Assembly: GCF_030846775.1 (NCBI RefSeq)
Contig: NZ_CP132910.1
Span: 4,777,001-4,841,000, forward strand
DNA: 64,000 nucleotides
From: Geothrix sp. 21YS21S-2
GTDB lineage: Bacteria; Acidobacteriota; Holophagae; Holophagales; Holophagaceae
Direction: 5' to 3'
Positions within the stretch are counted from its first letter, which is position 1. The number at the start of each line of letters is the position of its first letter. Positions 57,884 to 64,000 of the stretch are shown piece by piece. The notes under the pieces are model-generated. The model had not been told where the DNA came from. It worked only from the letters and a program-made list of their open reading frames with translations, and searched no databases. Position numbers and translations under genes: made by a program.

Positions 57884-58028
57884 TCTCTCGGCGATCCTCA
57901 GCCCCTCGGCTGCCTCGGCGATGCCTTCCTTGTCCGGGATCCCGCGGCGCAACGCTTCAGCGCGCCGTCGAGTCTAGAAACAGAAGGTATCGCCGAGGCG
58001 GCCGTGGGGCCGAGGTTCGCCGAGAGAA
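57884..58028. repeat. 145-bp imperfect inverted repeat between convergent genes
   Basis: Arms of 46 bp, 57884-57929 and 57983-58028, match at 41 of 46 positions and enclose a 53-nt spacer. Each strand can fold as a long hairpin. The arms begin 8 bp after the upstream stop and end 3 bp before the downstream stop, so the whole element fills the gap between the genes. It is too long and imperfect for a simple terminator; a MITE-like or REP-like element is possible. Confidence 0.8.
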
Positions 58029-58031
58029 GAA

Positions 58032-59111
58032 TCAGAGACGGTCGATGCGGATCTCGATCTTGCCGGCCTTGACCGTGGGCTTGGGGGCCTCGGGCACGTG
58101 GCGGGAGGGCTCGGGCTTGCGGCGGGGTTCCGGGGCGGAATCCCGGGGTTCGCGCGTCTCCCTGGCTTCCCGGGGCTCCCGGTTTTCCCGTTCGGACCGG
58201 TGCTCGGAGCGGTGCTCCTTGTGGCCGTGGTCCCGGCGGGGGCGGTCGGAGGCGGGGCGGTCGGCGGCGGGCGCGGGGGCCGGGGCGGGTTTGCCGGCCC
58301 AGGCGATGCCCACCTGCTTGATGCGGTCCTGGAGCCGCTGCGGCTCGATCACCTGGATTCCGTCCCCGAACTGCATGGCCCAGCGGGCGATGGCCCGCAG
58401 ATCCGTGCCGACGAAGGTGACCTGGGCCTTGCCTTCCTCCAGTTCCTCGATGACGAATTCGGGGAAGGGGGCGGGGGCCTGGCGCACGGCGAAGATCCAC
58501 TGCTTGAGCAGCACGGCCTTCACGCGGATGGGCTCGCCGCCAAGCCAGCCGCCGATGAGGTTCGCGGCGGTGCCTTCCTTGTAGGGGCCCTGGGCCGCGC
58601 GGCCCATGCCCTCGACGGGACCCACCTGGGCGATGAGGTCCAGCCGGTGGTGGCGCTCGGCGTTGTACCGGCGGTCCCAGCCCCAGACGTACCATTCCCT
58701 GGCGAAGGTGTCGAAGATCAGCTGGCGGGGTTCGAAGGTGCGGGGCGGATTGGTCTCGGCGTCGACAAAGAGCAGCTCCACGGCGGCCCCGTCCTGGATG
58801 GCCTGCAGCACGGCCCGGGCCGGGGCGGTGAGGGGGTCTCCCGCGGGGGCCGCGGGCAGGACGGCGGGCACGGGCGCGGCGACGGCGGGAACGGACGCCT
58901 CGAGGGTGGGTTCGGGCACGGCGGCGGGGGCCGTCGGCGCGGCGGCCCTGGGCTTGCGCGCCGCTTTCGGGGCGGGGGCGGCAGGCGGGGCGGCTACGAC
59001 GGGGGCTGCGGCTTTCCGGGTCCGGGGCTTGGCCGTCTTTGCTTCGGGGGCCGCCTCAGGCGTTCCAGCTTCAGGGGCGGCGGCAACCTTCGTGGATTTT
59101 CGTGGGGCCAT
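58032..59111 (-). CDS. WYL-domain protein with basic and acidic disordered tails, no HTH
   Basis: 359 residues. Residues ~100-260 form a WYL domain (REWYVWGWDRRYNAERHHRL, DLIAQVGPVEG, then a WCX-like LLKQWIFAV...GDGIQVIEP). The first ~90 residues are Ala/Pro/Lys-rich with repeats like KPRTRKAAAP, similar to histone H1 tails. The C-terminus is a charged Arg/Glu/His tail (HKEHRSEHRSERENREPREA). WYL proteins usually have an N-terminal HTH; here it is replaced by these tails. Binding to nucleic acid via the tails is a guess. Confidence 0.75.
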   Translation of the reverse strand: MAPRKSTKVAAAPEAGTPEAAPEAKTAKPRTRKAAAPVVAAPPAAPAPKAARKPRAAAPTAPAAVPEPTLEASVPAVAAPVPAVLPAAPAGDPLTAPARAVLQAIQDGAAVELLFVDAETNPPRTFEPRQLIFDTFAREWYVWGWDRRYNAERHHRLDLIAQVGPVEGMGRAAQGPYKEGTAANLIGGWLGGEPIRVKAVLLKQWIFAVRQAPAPFPEFVIEELEEGKAQVTFVGTDLRAIARWAMQFGDGIQVIEPQRLQDRIKQVGIAWAGKPAPAPAPAADRPASDRPRRDHGHKEHRSEHRSERENREPREARETREPRDSAPEPRRKPEPSRHVPEAPKPTVKAGKIEIRIDRL

Positions 59112-59224
59112 CAGTGGATTCTCCAGATCCCATCATGGCGGGAAGCCGCGGCTTCGTCCACCTGCCTAACCTCCCCTTTTGCCGACGCCCTCCTTGAGGG
59201 TGTTTTGGAAACAGAAGGCTCTCT

Positions 59225-59662
59225 TTAGATGCGCGCCCGGGGTGGGCCGAGCACCTGCTCGACCTCCTTCTGCACTTCCTCCAGGGAGGAATCGCCGTGG
59301 ATGGCGATGAACAGGGCGTCTTCGCCCGCCACGGTGCCCGCCACGCCCCTGACGGTGGTGCGGTCCACCCGCAGGGCGAGGGCCTGGCCGAGACCCTGGT
59401 GGGTCTGGAGCACGAGGAGATTGGGTGCGGACGGGACGAAGGCGTAGGGCGGGGGGGGCTGGGCGGCGCTGGGGACCCGCTGGTAGCGGCCTCCCCGCTT
59501 GCGGATGGAAAGCCGGGCCAGGCGCCGGGACAGGGTCCCCTGGGTGAGGGCGTAGCCGTCCCTGGCCAGCAGGTCCAGAAGGGTCGCCTGATCGGGCACC
59601 GCATGTTCGGCCAGAAGCCGGAGGATGACTTGATCAATGATTCGTTTTCCGGATTCGATCAC
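59225..59662 (-). CDS. argR: arginine repressor ArgR
   Basis: 145 residues. N-terminal winged helix (ALTQGTLSRRLARL, cf. VTQATVSRDL) and C-terminal oligomerisation/arginine-binding domain with RGVAGTVAGEDALFIAIHGD. As in other ArgR proteins it should be a hexamer that represses arginine biosynthesis genes and may activate breakdown genes; arcA, carAB and rocD in this window are candidate targets. The upstream region is AT-rich and could hold an ArgR box. Confidence 0.88.
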   Translation of the reverse strand: MIESGKRIIDQVILRLLAEHAVPDQATLLDLLARDGYALTQGTLSRRLARLSIRKRGGRYQRVPSAAQPPPPYAFVPSAPNLLVLQTHQGLGQALALRVDRTTVRGVAGTVAGEDALFIAIHGDSSLEEVQKEVEQVLGPPRARI

Positions 59663-59914
59663 TGCGGGTCCTCAAACGGAAGTGATGGGGCTTGCCCCAA
59701 CCCAATCCGTCCATTTCAGGGCTGAAATATGAACAGATCTTGGATTCATTATGCACGAAGGGTCCATTCCGAAATGCAGGAATTGAAATCGAACCGAATC
59801 AACAGCATTTTCGGGGACATGCCCGATTCCGCCTCATGGGTATGGTTTGGCCAAATATAACTAAAATATTGAATTAATCGAATTCATTAAAATTTACGAT
59901 GCATTAATTAACAT
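59663..59914 (-). promoter_or_regulatory. AT-rich argR upstream region
   Basis: Between the xerC/D stop and the argR start, 252 bp with long A/T runs. TGAATT-AATCG-AATTCA (59870-59886) is a palindrome loosely like an ARG box, although with a spacer of 5 rather than the canonical spacing. A second TGAAT-type hit is at 59752. Otherwise nothing recognised. Confidence 0.35.
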
Positions 59915-60883
59915 TTATGATCTTGGGTGCATCCGGTCGTACAGCGCCCTGAGCCGGGTCTGGTGCACGTGGGTGTAGATCTGGGTGGTGGAGATGTCCG
60001 CATGGCCGAGCATCGACTGCACGGCCCTCAGATCGGCGCCATGGTCCAGGAGGTGGGTGGCGAAGGCGTGGCGCAGCACATGGGGGCTCACGGCCTCCTG
60101 GCGGATGCCCGCCCGGACCGCGTAGGCCTTCAGGAGGCGCCAGAACTGCTGCCGGGTGAGGGGTTCCCCCCGCCTTCCCACGAACAGGGTGTCGTCCTGG
60201 GGCCTGAAGGAGGGGCGCAGGGCCAGCCACCGGCGCACCCAGTGCTCGGCGCTCTCGCCGAAGGGGATCAGGCGCTCCTTCCGGCCCTTGCCCATCACCT
60301 TGAGGAAGCCCTCGTCCAGGAACACCGTGAGGCCGGAAAGGCCCGCCAGCTCGGAGACCCGGAGGCCCGAGGCGTAGAGCAGCTCGATCCACGCCCGGTC
60401 CCGCACGCCCAGAGGCGCGTTCAGGTCGGGCGCGCCCAGGAGGGCCTCCACCTGGGTTTCGGAAAGGGTCCTGGGAAGGATGCGGGGAGGGCGCGGCGGG
60501 CGCACCACGGACTCGGGGCCCGCGGCGCCTTCGCCCTCCATGCGCATGAAACCCAGGAACTGGCGGAGCGCCGAGGAGAGGCGCGCGATGCTCCGTGCCG
60601 CCTTGCCTGTGGACTGCTGTGACACCAGGAACGCCGTGACCCGGTCCCGGTCCAGGTCCGAGGGCGGCAGGCCGGCCCCGGCGGCCCACAGGGCCAGGTG
60701 CTGGAGGTCGGAGAGGTAGCCCGAAACCGTGTGGCGGGAGAGCCCGCGCTCGACGGCGAGGAAGACCTCGAACTCGCGCAGGGAGGTGCTCCACCCTAGG
60801 GGCCAGCCCCTTTCGGGGACGGGATTCTGGACGGGTCGCGGCATGCCATCCAGTCTAGCCGCTTGGCATTCCGGAAAAGCCAT
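59915..60883 (-). CDS. xerD: XerC/XerD-family tyrosine recombinase
   Basis: 322 residues from ATG 60883, chosen because ACGAGG sits just upstream; an ATG 13 codons later is the alternative. N-terminal SAM-like DNA-binding domain and C-terminal catalytic domain with R175 in GLRVSEL, K around 199-202, H268-x-x-R271 in SPHVLRHAF, H294 in MLGHADIS and the nucleophile Y303 in QIYTHV. It resolves chromosome dimers at dif, usually with a XerC partner. XerC versus XerD cannot be decided from the sequence alone. Divergent from acpP. Confidence 0.87.
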   Translation of the reverse strand: MAFPECQAARLDGMPRPVQNPVPERGWPLGWSTSLREFEVFLAVERGLSRHTVSGYLSDLQHLALWAAGAGLPPSDLDRDRVTAFLVSQQSTGKAARSIARLSSALRQFLGFMRMEGEGAAGPESVVRPPRPPRILPRTLSETQVEALLGAPDLNAPLGVRDRAWIELLYASGLRVSELAGLSGLTVFLDEGFLKVMGKGRKERLIPFGESAEHWVRRWLALRPSFRPQDDTLFVGRRGEPLTRQQFWRLLKAYAVRAGIRQEAVSPHVLRHAFATHLLDHGADLRAVQSMLGHADISTTQIYTHVHQTRLRALYDRMHPRS

Positions 60884-60913
60884 GCTAGCCTCGTCAGGTT
60901 CTAAGGAGAGACC

Positions 60914-61153
60914 ATGGCTGAAATCCGCAAAAAGGTCATTGCGATCATCGCCGAGCAGCTTGCCAAGCCCGAGGATTCCATTTCCGAGAACAGTCACTTC
61001 GTTGACGATCTCGGCGCCGACAGCTTGGATACGGTTGAGATCATCATGGCCATCGAAGAAGCCTTCGGGATCGAGATCCCCGAAAGCGAGCAGGAGAAGA
61101 TCCGTACGGTTGGCGATGCCATCTCGTACATCGAGAAGAATGCCAAGGCCTGA
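60914..61153 (+). CDS. acpP: acyl carrier protein
   Basis: 79 residues, acidic. The 4'-phosphopantetheine attachment serine is S37 in DDLGADSLDTVE. It carries fatty-acyl chains in type-II fatty acid synthesis. AAGGAG precedes the ATG. It is followed by fabF, the common arrangement; fabD, fabG and rnc are absent here. Confidence 0.96.
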   Translation: MAEIRKKVIAIIAEQLAKPEDSISENSHFVDDLGADSLDTVEIIMAIEEAFGIEIPESEQEKIRTVGDAISYIEKNAKA

Positions 61154-61175
61154 ACATTCCTTGGGAACCATCCCG

Positions 61176-61260
61176 GCGCCGCAGAACGAAAAGTCCTGCG
61201 GCGCTCGCCGTTAGAAAATTTCAGGCAGACGTCCGAGCCCTCCCGTTTCCAGTGAAACGG
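61176..61260 (+). promoter_or_regulatory. two stem-loops between acpP and fabF
   Basis: First stem GCGCCGCAG (61176-61184) / CTGCGGCGC (61196-61204), 9 bp with an 11-nt loop; second CCGTTTC (61243-61249) / GAAACGG (61254-61260) with a CAGT loop. Neither has a T-run. They may stabilise or separate the strongly expressed acpP message from fabF. Confidence 0.5.
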
Positions 61261-61311
61261 AGAGGTTGCCGGACCCATGCCTGTGGCATCCTTGTCATCT
61301 GAGGTGAGGCC

Positions 61312-62556
61312 ATGACCACCATTCAGCGCAGGCGCGTCGTCATCACGGGCATGGGGACCGTCAACCCCTGCGGCAACACCGTCGCCGAAACCTGGGAGAA
61401 CCTCCTGGCCGGCCGGAGCGGCATCGGGACGATCACGAAGTTCGACGTCACCGACTACGCGTGCAAGATCGCGGGCGAGGTGAAGAACTTCAACGCCGAC
61501 CTGTACATCGACCGCAAGGAACAGAAGAAGATGGATCTGTTCATCCAGTACGCCATGGCCGCCTCCCAGGAGGCCATGAACGACTCGGGACTGGGCGAGC
61601 TGAGCAAGGCCGAGCGGGAGCTGTTCGGCATCTCCATCGGCTCGGGCATCGGAGGCCTCTCCACCATCTGGGAGGAGGCCAACGGCTACCGGGGTCCCCG
61701 GCGCACGAGCCCCTTCTTCATCCCCAGCCTCATCATCAACCTGGCCTCCGGCTTCGTGAGCATCAAGTACGGCCTCCAGGGCCCGAACGCGGCCATGGCC
61801 ACCGCCTGCGCCACGGGCACCCACGCCATCGGCGACGCGGCCCGCCAGATCATGTTCGGCTATGCCGACCGCATGATCGCCGGCGGCAGCGACTCGGTCA
61901 TCAACCCGCTGGGCGTGGGCGGCTTCGGCGCCATGCGCGCCCTCTCCACCCGCAACGAGGCCCCCACCGAGGCCAGCCGTCCCTTCGACAAGGGCCGGGA
62001 CGGCTTCGTCATGGCCGAGGGCGCGGGCGTGGTGGTGCTCGAGGAGTACGAGCTGGCCAAGGCCCGGGGCGCGAAGATCTACGCCGAGGTCTGCGGGTAC
62101 GGCATGAGCGGGGACGCCCACCACATCACCAGCCCCAGCGAGGACGGCGACGGGCCCCGGCGCGTCATGGCCGCGGCCATCAAGGACGCCGGCATCGCCC
62201 CGGAGCAGGTGGGGTACGCGAATGCCCACGGCACCTCGACCCCCGCCGGCGACCGCATCGAGTGCTCCGCCCTCAAGGGCGTCTTCGGAGCCCACGTCGC
62301 CAGGCTCAAGGTGAGCTCCACCAAGTCCATGACCGGCCATCTCCTGGGCGCGGCGGGCGGGTTGGAGACCATCGTGGCGGCCCTCGTGGCCGGCACCGGG
62401 AAGATCCCGCCCACCATCAACGTGGTGGACCAGGACCCCGACTGCGACCTGGACGTGACGGCCAACGTCGCCGGCACCTTCGACGGCGAATACGTCCTGA
62501 ACAACAACTTCGGGTTCGGCGGCACCAACGGCTGCCTCGTCCTGCGGAAAATTTAG
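61312..62556 (+). CDS. fabF: 3-oxoacyl-ACP synthase II
   Basis: 414 residues. Catalytic triad of KAS II: C166 in [12 protein letters not shown]306 in [11 protein letters not shown] and H343 in [12 protein letters not shown]; the C-terminus ends [18 protein letters not shown]. Elongates acyl chains by condensing with malonyl-ACP. GAGGTG lies just ahead of the ATG. Follows acpP and is probably expressed with it. Confidence 0.96.
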   Translation: MTTIQRRRVVITGMGTVNPCGNTVAETWENLLAGRSGIGTITKFDVTDYACKIAGEVKNFNADLYIDRKEQKKMDLFIQYAMAASQEAMNDSGLGELSKAERELFGISIGSGIGGLSTIWEEANGYRGPRRTSPFFIPSLIINLASGFVSIKYGLQGPNAAMATACATGTHAIGDAARQIMFGYADRMIAGGSDSVINPLGVGGFGAMRALSTRNEAPTEASRPFDKGRDGFVMAEGAGVVVLEEYELAKARGAKIYAEVCGYGMSGDAHHITSPSEDGDGPRRVMAAAIKDAGIAPEQVGYANAHGTSTPAGDRIECSALKGVFGAHVARLKVSSTKSMTGHLLGAAGGLETIVAALVAGTGKIPPTINVVDQDPDCDLDVTANVAGTFDGEYVLNNNFGFGGTNGCLVLRKI

Positions 62557-62624
62557 CTTGCCAATGCCGGCGATTTGAAGGAATTTGATCCCATCAAGGT
62601 GAAACCACACGTTGAGGGGGGCCC

Positions 62625-63158
62625 ATGTTCCACCTGTCCACCGGTAGGATCCTTGCGGCTGCTGCCATCCTCTGCGCCCCCCTCCGGGCGGGCGACTTCG
62701 ACCACCTCTTCGACGTGGTCAAGGAGATCTGGCCCGAGCGCCTGGTGGCCATGGCCATCTGCGACAAGGACGCCAGCCAGTTCGAGCTCATCGACCTGGC
62801 CGACACCGCCAAGGCCCGCAACATCTCCCTGCTGATCGTCGACCTGCGGGAGGAGAAGGACTACAACAAGACCCTGGCCAGCGCCATGAGCCGGAACCCC
62901 GGGTTCATCTTCATCGTCGAGGGCGACCCCCTGCTGGGCGCCAAGGGCCGCCTCACCGCCCGGATGATCTACCGCGCCTCGGGCCGGGACGTCCCCACGG
63001 TGGGCCTGTCCCAGGGCCTGCTGCAGCTGGGCGCGGTGCTCACCGCGGGGCCGGGCGCCAAGGATCCCGTATACGTCAGCAAGGAGACTGCTGAGCGCAT
63101 GAAGCTCCCCCTCCCGGCCGGCGCCATCGATCCCACCGTGAAGAAAAAGGGCAAGTAG
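62625..63158 (+). CDS. periplasmic protein resembling ABC substrate-binding fold
   Basis: 177 residues with a signal peptide ([14 protein letters not shown]). The body ([71 protein letters not shown]) resembles one lobe of the ABC_sub_bind family, but is too short for a full two-lobed receptor. No permease or ATPase gene is adjacent. The C-terminus is basic (PTVKKKGK). Function uncertain. Confidence 0.55.
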   Translation: MFHLSTGRILAAAAILCAPLRAGDFDHLFDVVKEIWPERLVAMAICDKDASQFELIDLADTAKARNISLLIVDLREEKDYNKTLASAMSRNPGFIFIVEGDPLLGAKGRLTARMIYRASGRDVPTVGLSQGLLQLGAVLTAGPGAKDPVYVSKETAERMKLPLPAGAIDPTVKKKGK

Positions 63159-63193
63159 CGTTCGCCAATTGTTCGCCCCGTGTAGAATGGGGC

Positions 63194-64000
63194 ATGGCCG
63201 CCGCGAAACCCTTCAAGCTCCATGCGCCCTATGAGCCCGCCGGCGACCAGCCGGAGGCCATCGAGCAGCTCGTGCGCGGCATCGAGGCCGGGGACCGCTG
63301 GTCCACCCTCCTGGGCGTCACGGGCAGCGGCAAGACCTACACCATGGCCTCCACCATCGCCCGGCTGCAGCGGCCGGCGCTGATCTTCGCGCCCAACAAG
63401 ACCCTGGCGGCCCAGCTGTTCTCGGAGTTCAAGCAGTTCTTCCCCGAGAACGCGGTGGAGTACTTCGTCAGCTACTACGACTACTACCAGCCCGAGGCCT
63501 ACGTCCCCGAGCGGGACCTGTTCATCGACAAGGACGCCAAGATCAACGAGGAGCTGGAGAAGCTGCGGCTCTCGGCCACCCGCAACCTGCTGGAGCGGCG
63601 GGACACCATCGTGGTGGCCTCGGTGTCCTGCATCTACGGCCTGGGCGACCCGAGCAGCTACATGAACCTCTCGGTGACGCTGCGCCGGGGCGGCACCCGC
63701 GACCGGGCCATGCTCCTGCGCGACCTGGTGGCCATCCAGTACGCCAGGAACCAGATGGCCTTCGAGCCGGGCGTGTTCCGGGTGCGGGGGGACGTGGTGG
63801 AGGTGTACCCCGCGTACGAGGACACCGCCTACCGCATCGAGCTCTTCGGCGACGAGATCGAGCGGCTCAGCCGCATCGACCCCCTGCGGGGCGTGGTGCT
63901 CGAGACCCTGGACGAGCTGACCATCTGGCCCAAGAGCCACTACGTCACGCCCGAGGACAAGCTGCTCCAGGCCATCCGCGAGATCAAGGCGGAACTGGAG
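63194..64000 (+). CDS. uvrB: UvrABC excinuclease subunit B, 5' part
   Basis: First 269 residues; the window ends in frame. Walker [11 protein letters not shown] (41-50), [15 protein letters not shown], and the DNA-damage beta-hairpin region [17 protein letters not shown], together with [15 protein letters not shown], are typical. UvrB verifies lesions in nucleotide excision repair. Start ATG 63194 is preceded by a GGGG stretch. The rest of the gene lies beyond the window. Confidence 0.96.
   Translation, partial: MAAAKPFKLHAPYEPAGDQPEAIEQLVRGIEAGDRWSTLLGVTGSGKTYTMASTIARLQRPALIFAPNKTLAAQLFSEFKQFFPENAVEYFVSYYDYYQPEAYVPERDLFIDKDAKINEELEKLRLSATRNLLERRDTIVVASVSCIYGLGDPSSYMNLSVTLRRGGTRDRAMLLRDLVAIQYARNQMAFEPGVFRVRGDVVEVYPAYEDTAYRIELFGDEIERLSRIDPLRGVVLETLDELTIWPKSHYVTPEDKLLQAIREIKAELE

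Noticed and set aside
59870-59886. Firm ARG-box call upstream of argR
   Set aside because: The palindrome TGAATT-AATCG-AATTCA has the wrong spacing for the known consensus, so it is listed only as a hint.

Overview
This is GC-rich bacterial chromosomal DNA, densely packed with mostly housekeeping genes, from a Gram-negative organism: there are outer-membrane beta-barrels, an OmpA-type protein and lipobox proteins. The mix (sigma-54 response regulator, PknB-type kinase with a TPR-like tail, NHL and PKD lipoproteins, futalosine-pathway mqnD, a regulator-less sufBCDSU-nfu operon) fits the Acidobacteriota, perhaps Holophagae (Geothrix-like). That placement is inferred from gene content, not from a marker-gene comparison. 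No rRNA, tRNA, CRISPR array or prophage was seen.

Layout. 0-8.8 kb: the end of a barrel gene, a 2-Cys peroxiredoxin, arginine deiminase, a Cys/Met-metabolism PLP enzyme, a secreted cupin, a Ser/Thr kinase and a YyaL-type thioredoxin-fold protein. 8.9-11.4 kb: ffh-rpsP-khpA-rimM, ending at rimM without the usual trmD-rplS. 12-15.1 kb: a secreted protein followed by an AT-rich islet with two tandem paralogous small membrane proteins, then a 5'-truncated IS91-family transposase. 15.2-18.1 kb: hemolysin III, a degenerate sigma-54-activator-like protein and an NtrC-type regulator in one close-packed string. 18.3-25.1 kb: OmpA-type protein, rpsA with a duplicated 3' tail beside it, a TrpF-like protein, a PBP4-type peptidase and an internally duplicated barrel. 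25.2-30 kb: a 1312-residue Ig/NHL lipoprotein and a transposase scrap.

30-38 kb: carAB, a LOG-family hydrolase and a receiver-histidine kinase whose gene ends meet in a 60-bp palindrome that encodes both C-termini, then a membrane protein/winged-helix regulator pair behind a leader ORF and a candidate operator. 38.3-44.1 kb: sufB-C-D-S-U-nfu, with the B-C-D-S-U junctions overlapping. 44.1-48.2 kb: zinc-ribbon/TPR protein, SafE-like membrane protein, TPR protein, mqnD. 48.3-54.9 kb: two tandem paralogous PKD lipoproteins (255 and 1629 residues) and a small barrel. 54.9-64 kb: ornithine aminotransferase, a Yip1/YbjQ/cysteine-motif membrane trio, a WYL protein without an HTH, ArgR, a XerC/D recombinase, acpP-fabF, a periplasmic-binding-like protein and the 5' part of uvrB.

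Arginine-related genes (arcA, carAB, ornithine aminotransferase, argR) are scattered through the window, so ArgR could link them. The least-explained pieces are the AT-rich small-membrane-protein islet, the degenerate activator-like protein, the PKD lipoprotein pair, and several palindromic or duplicated non-coding elements at 2391, 19733, 35282, 36715 and 57884.
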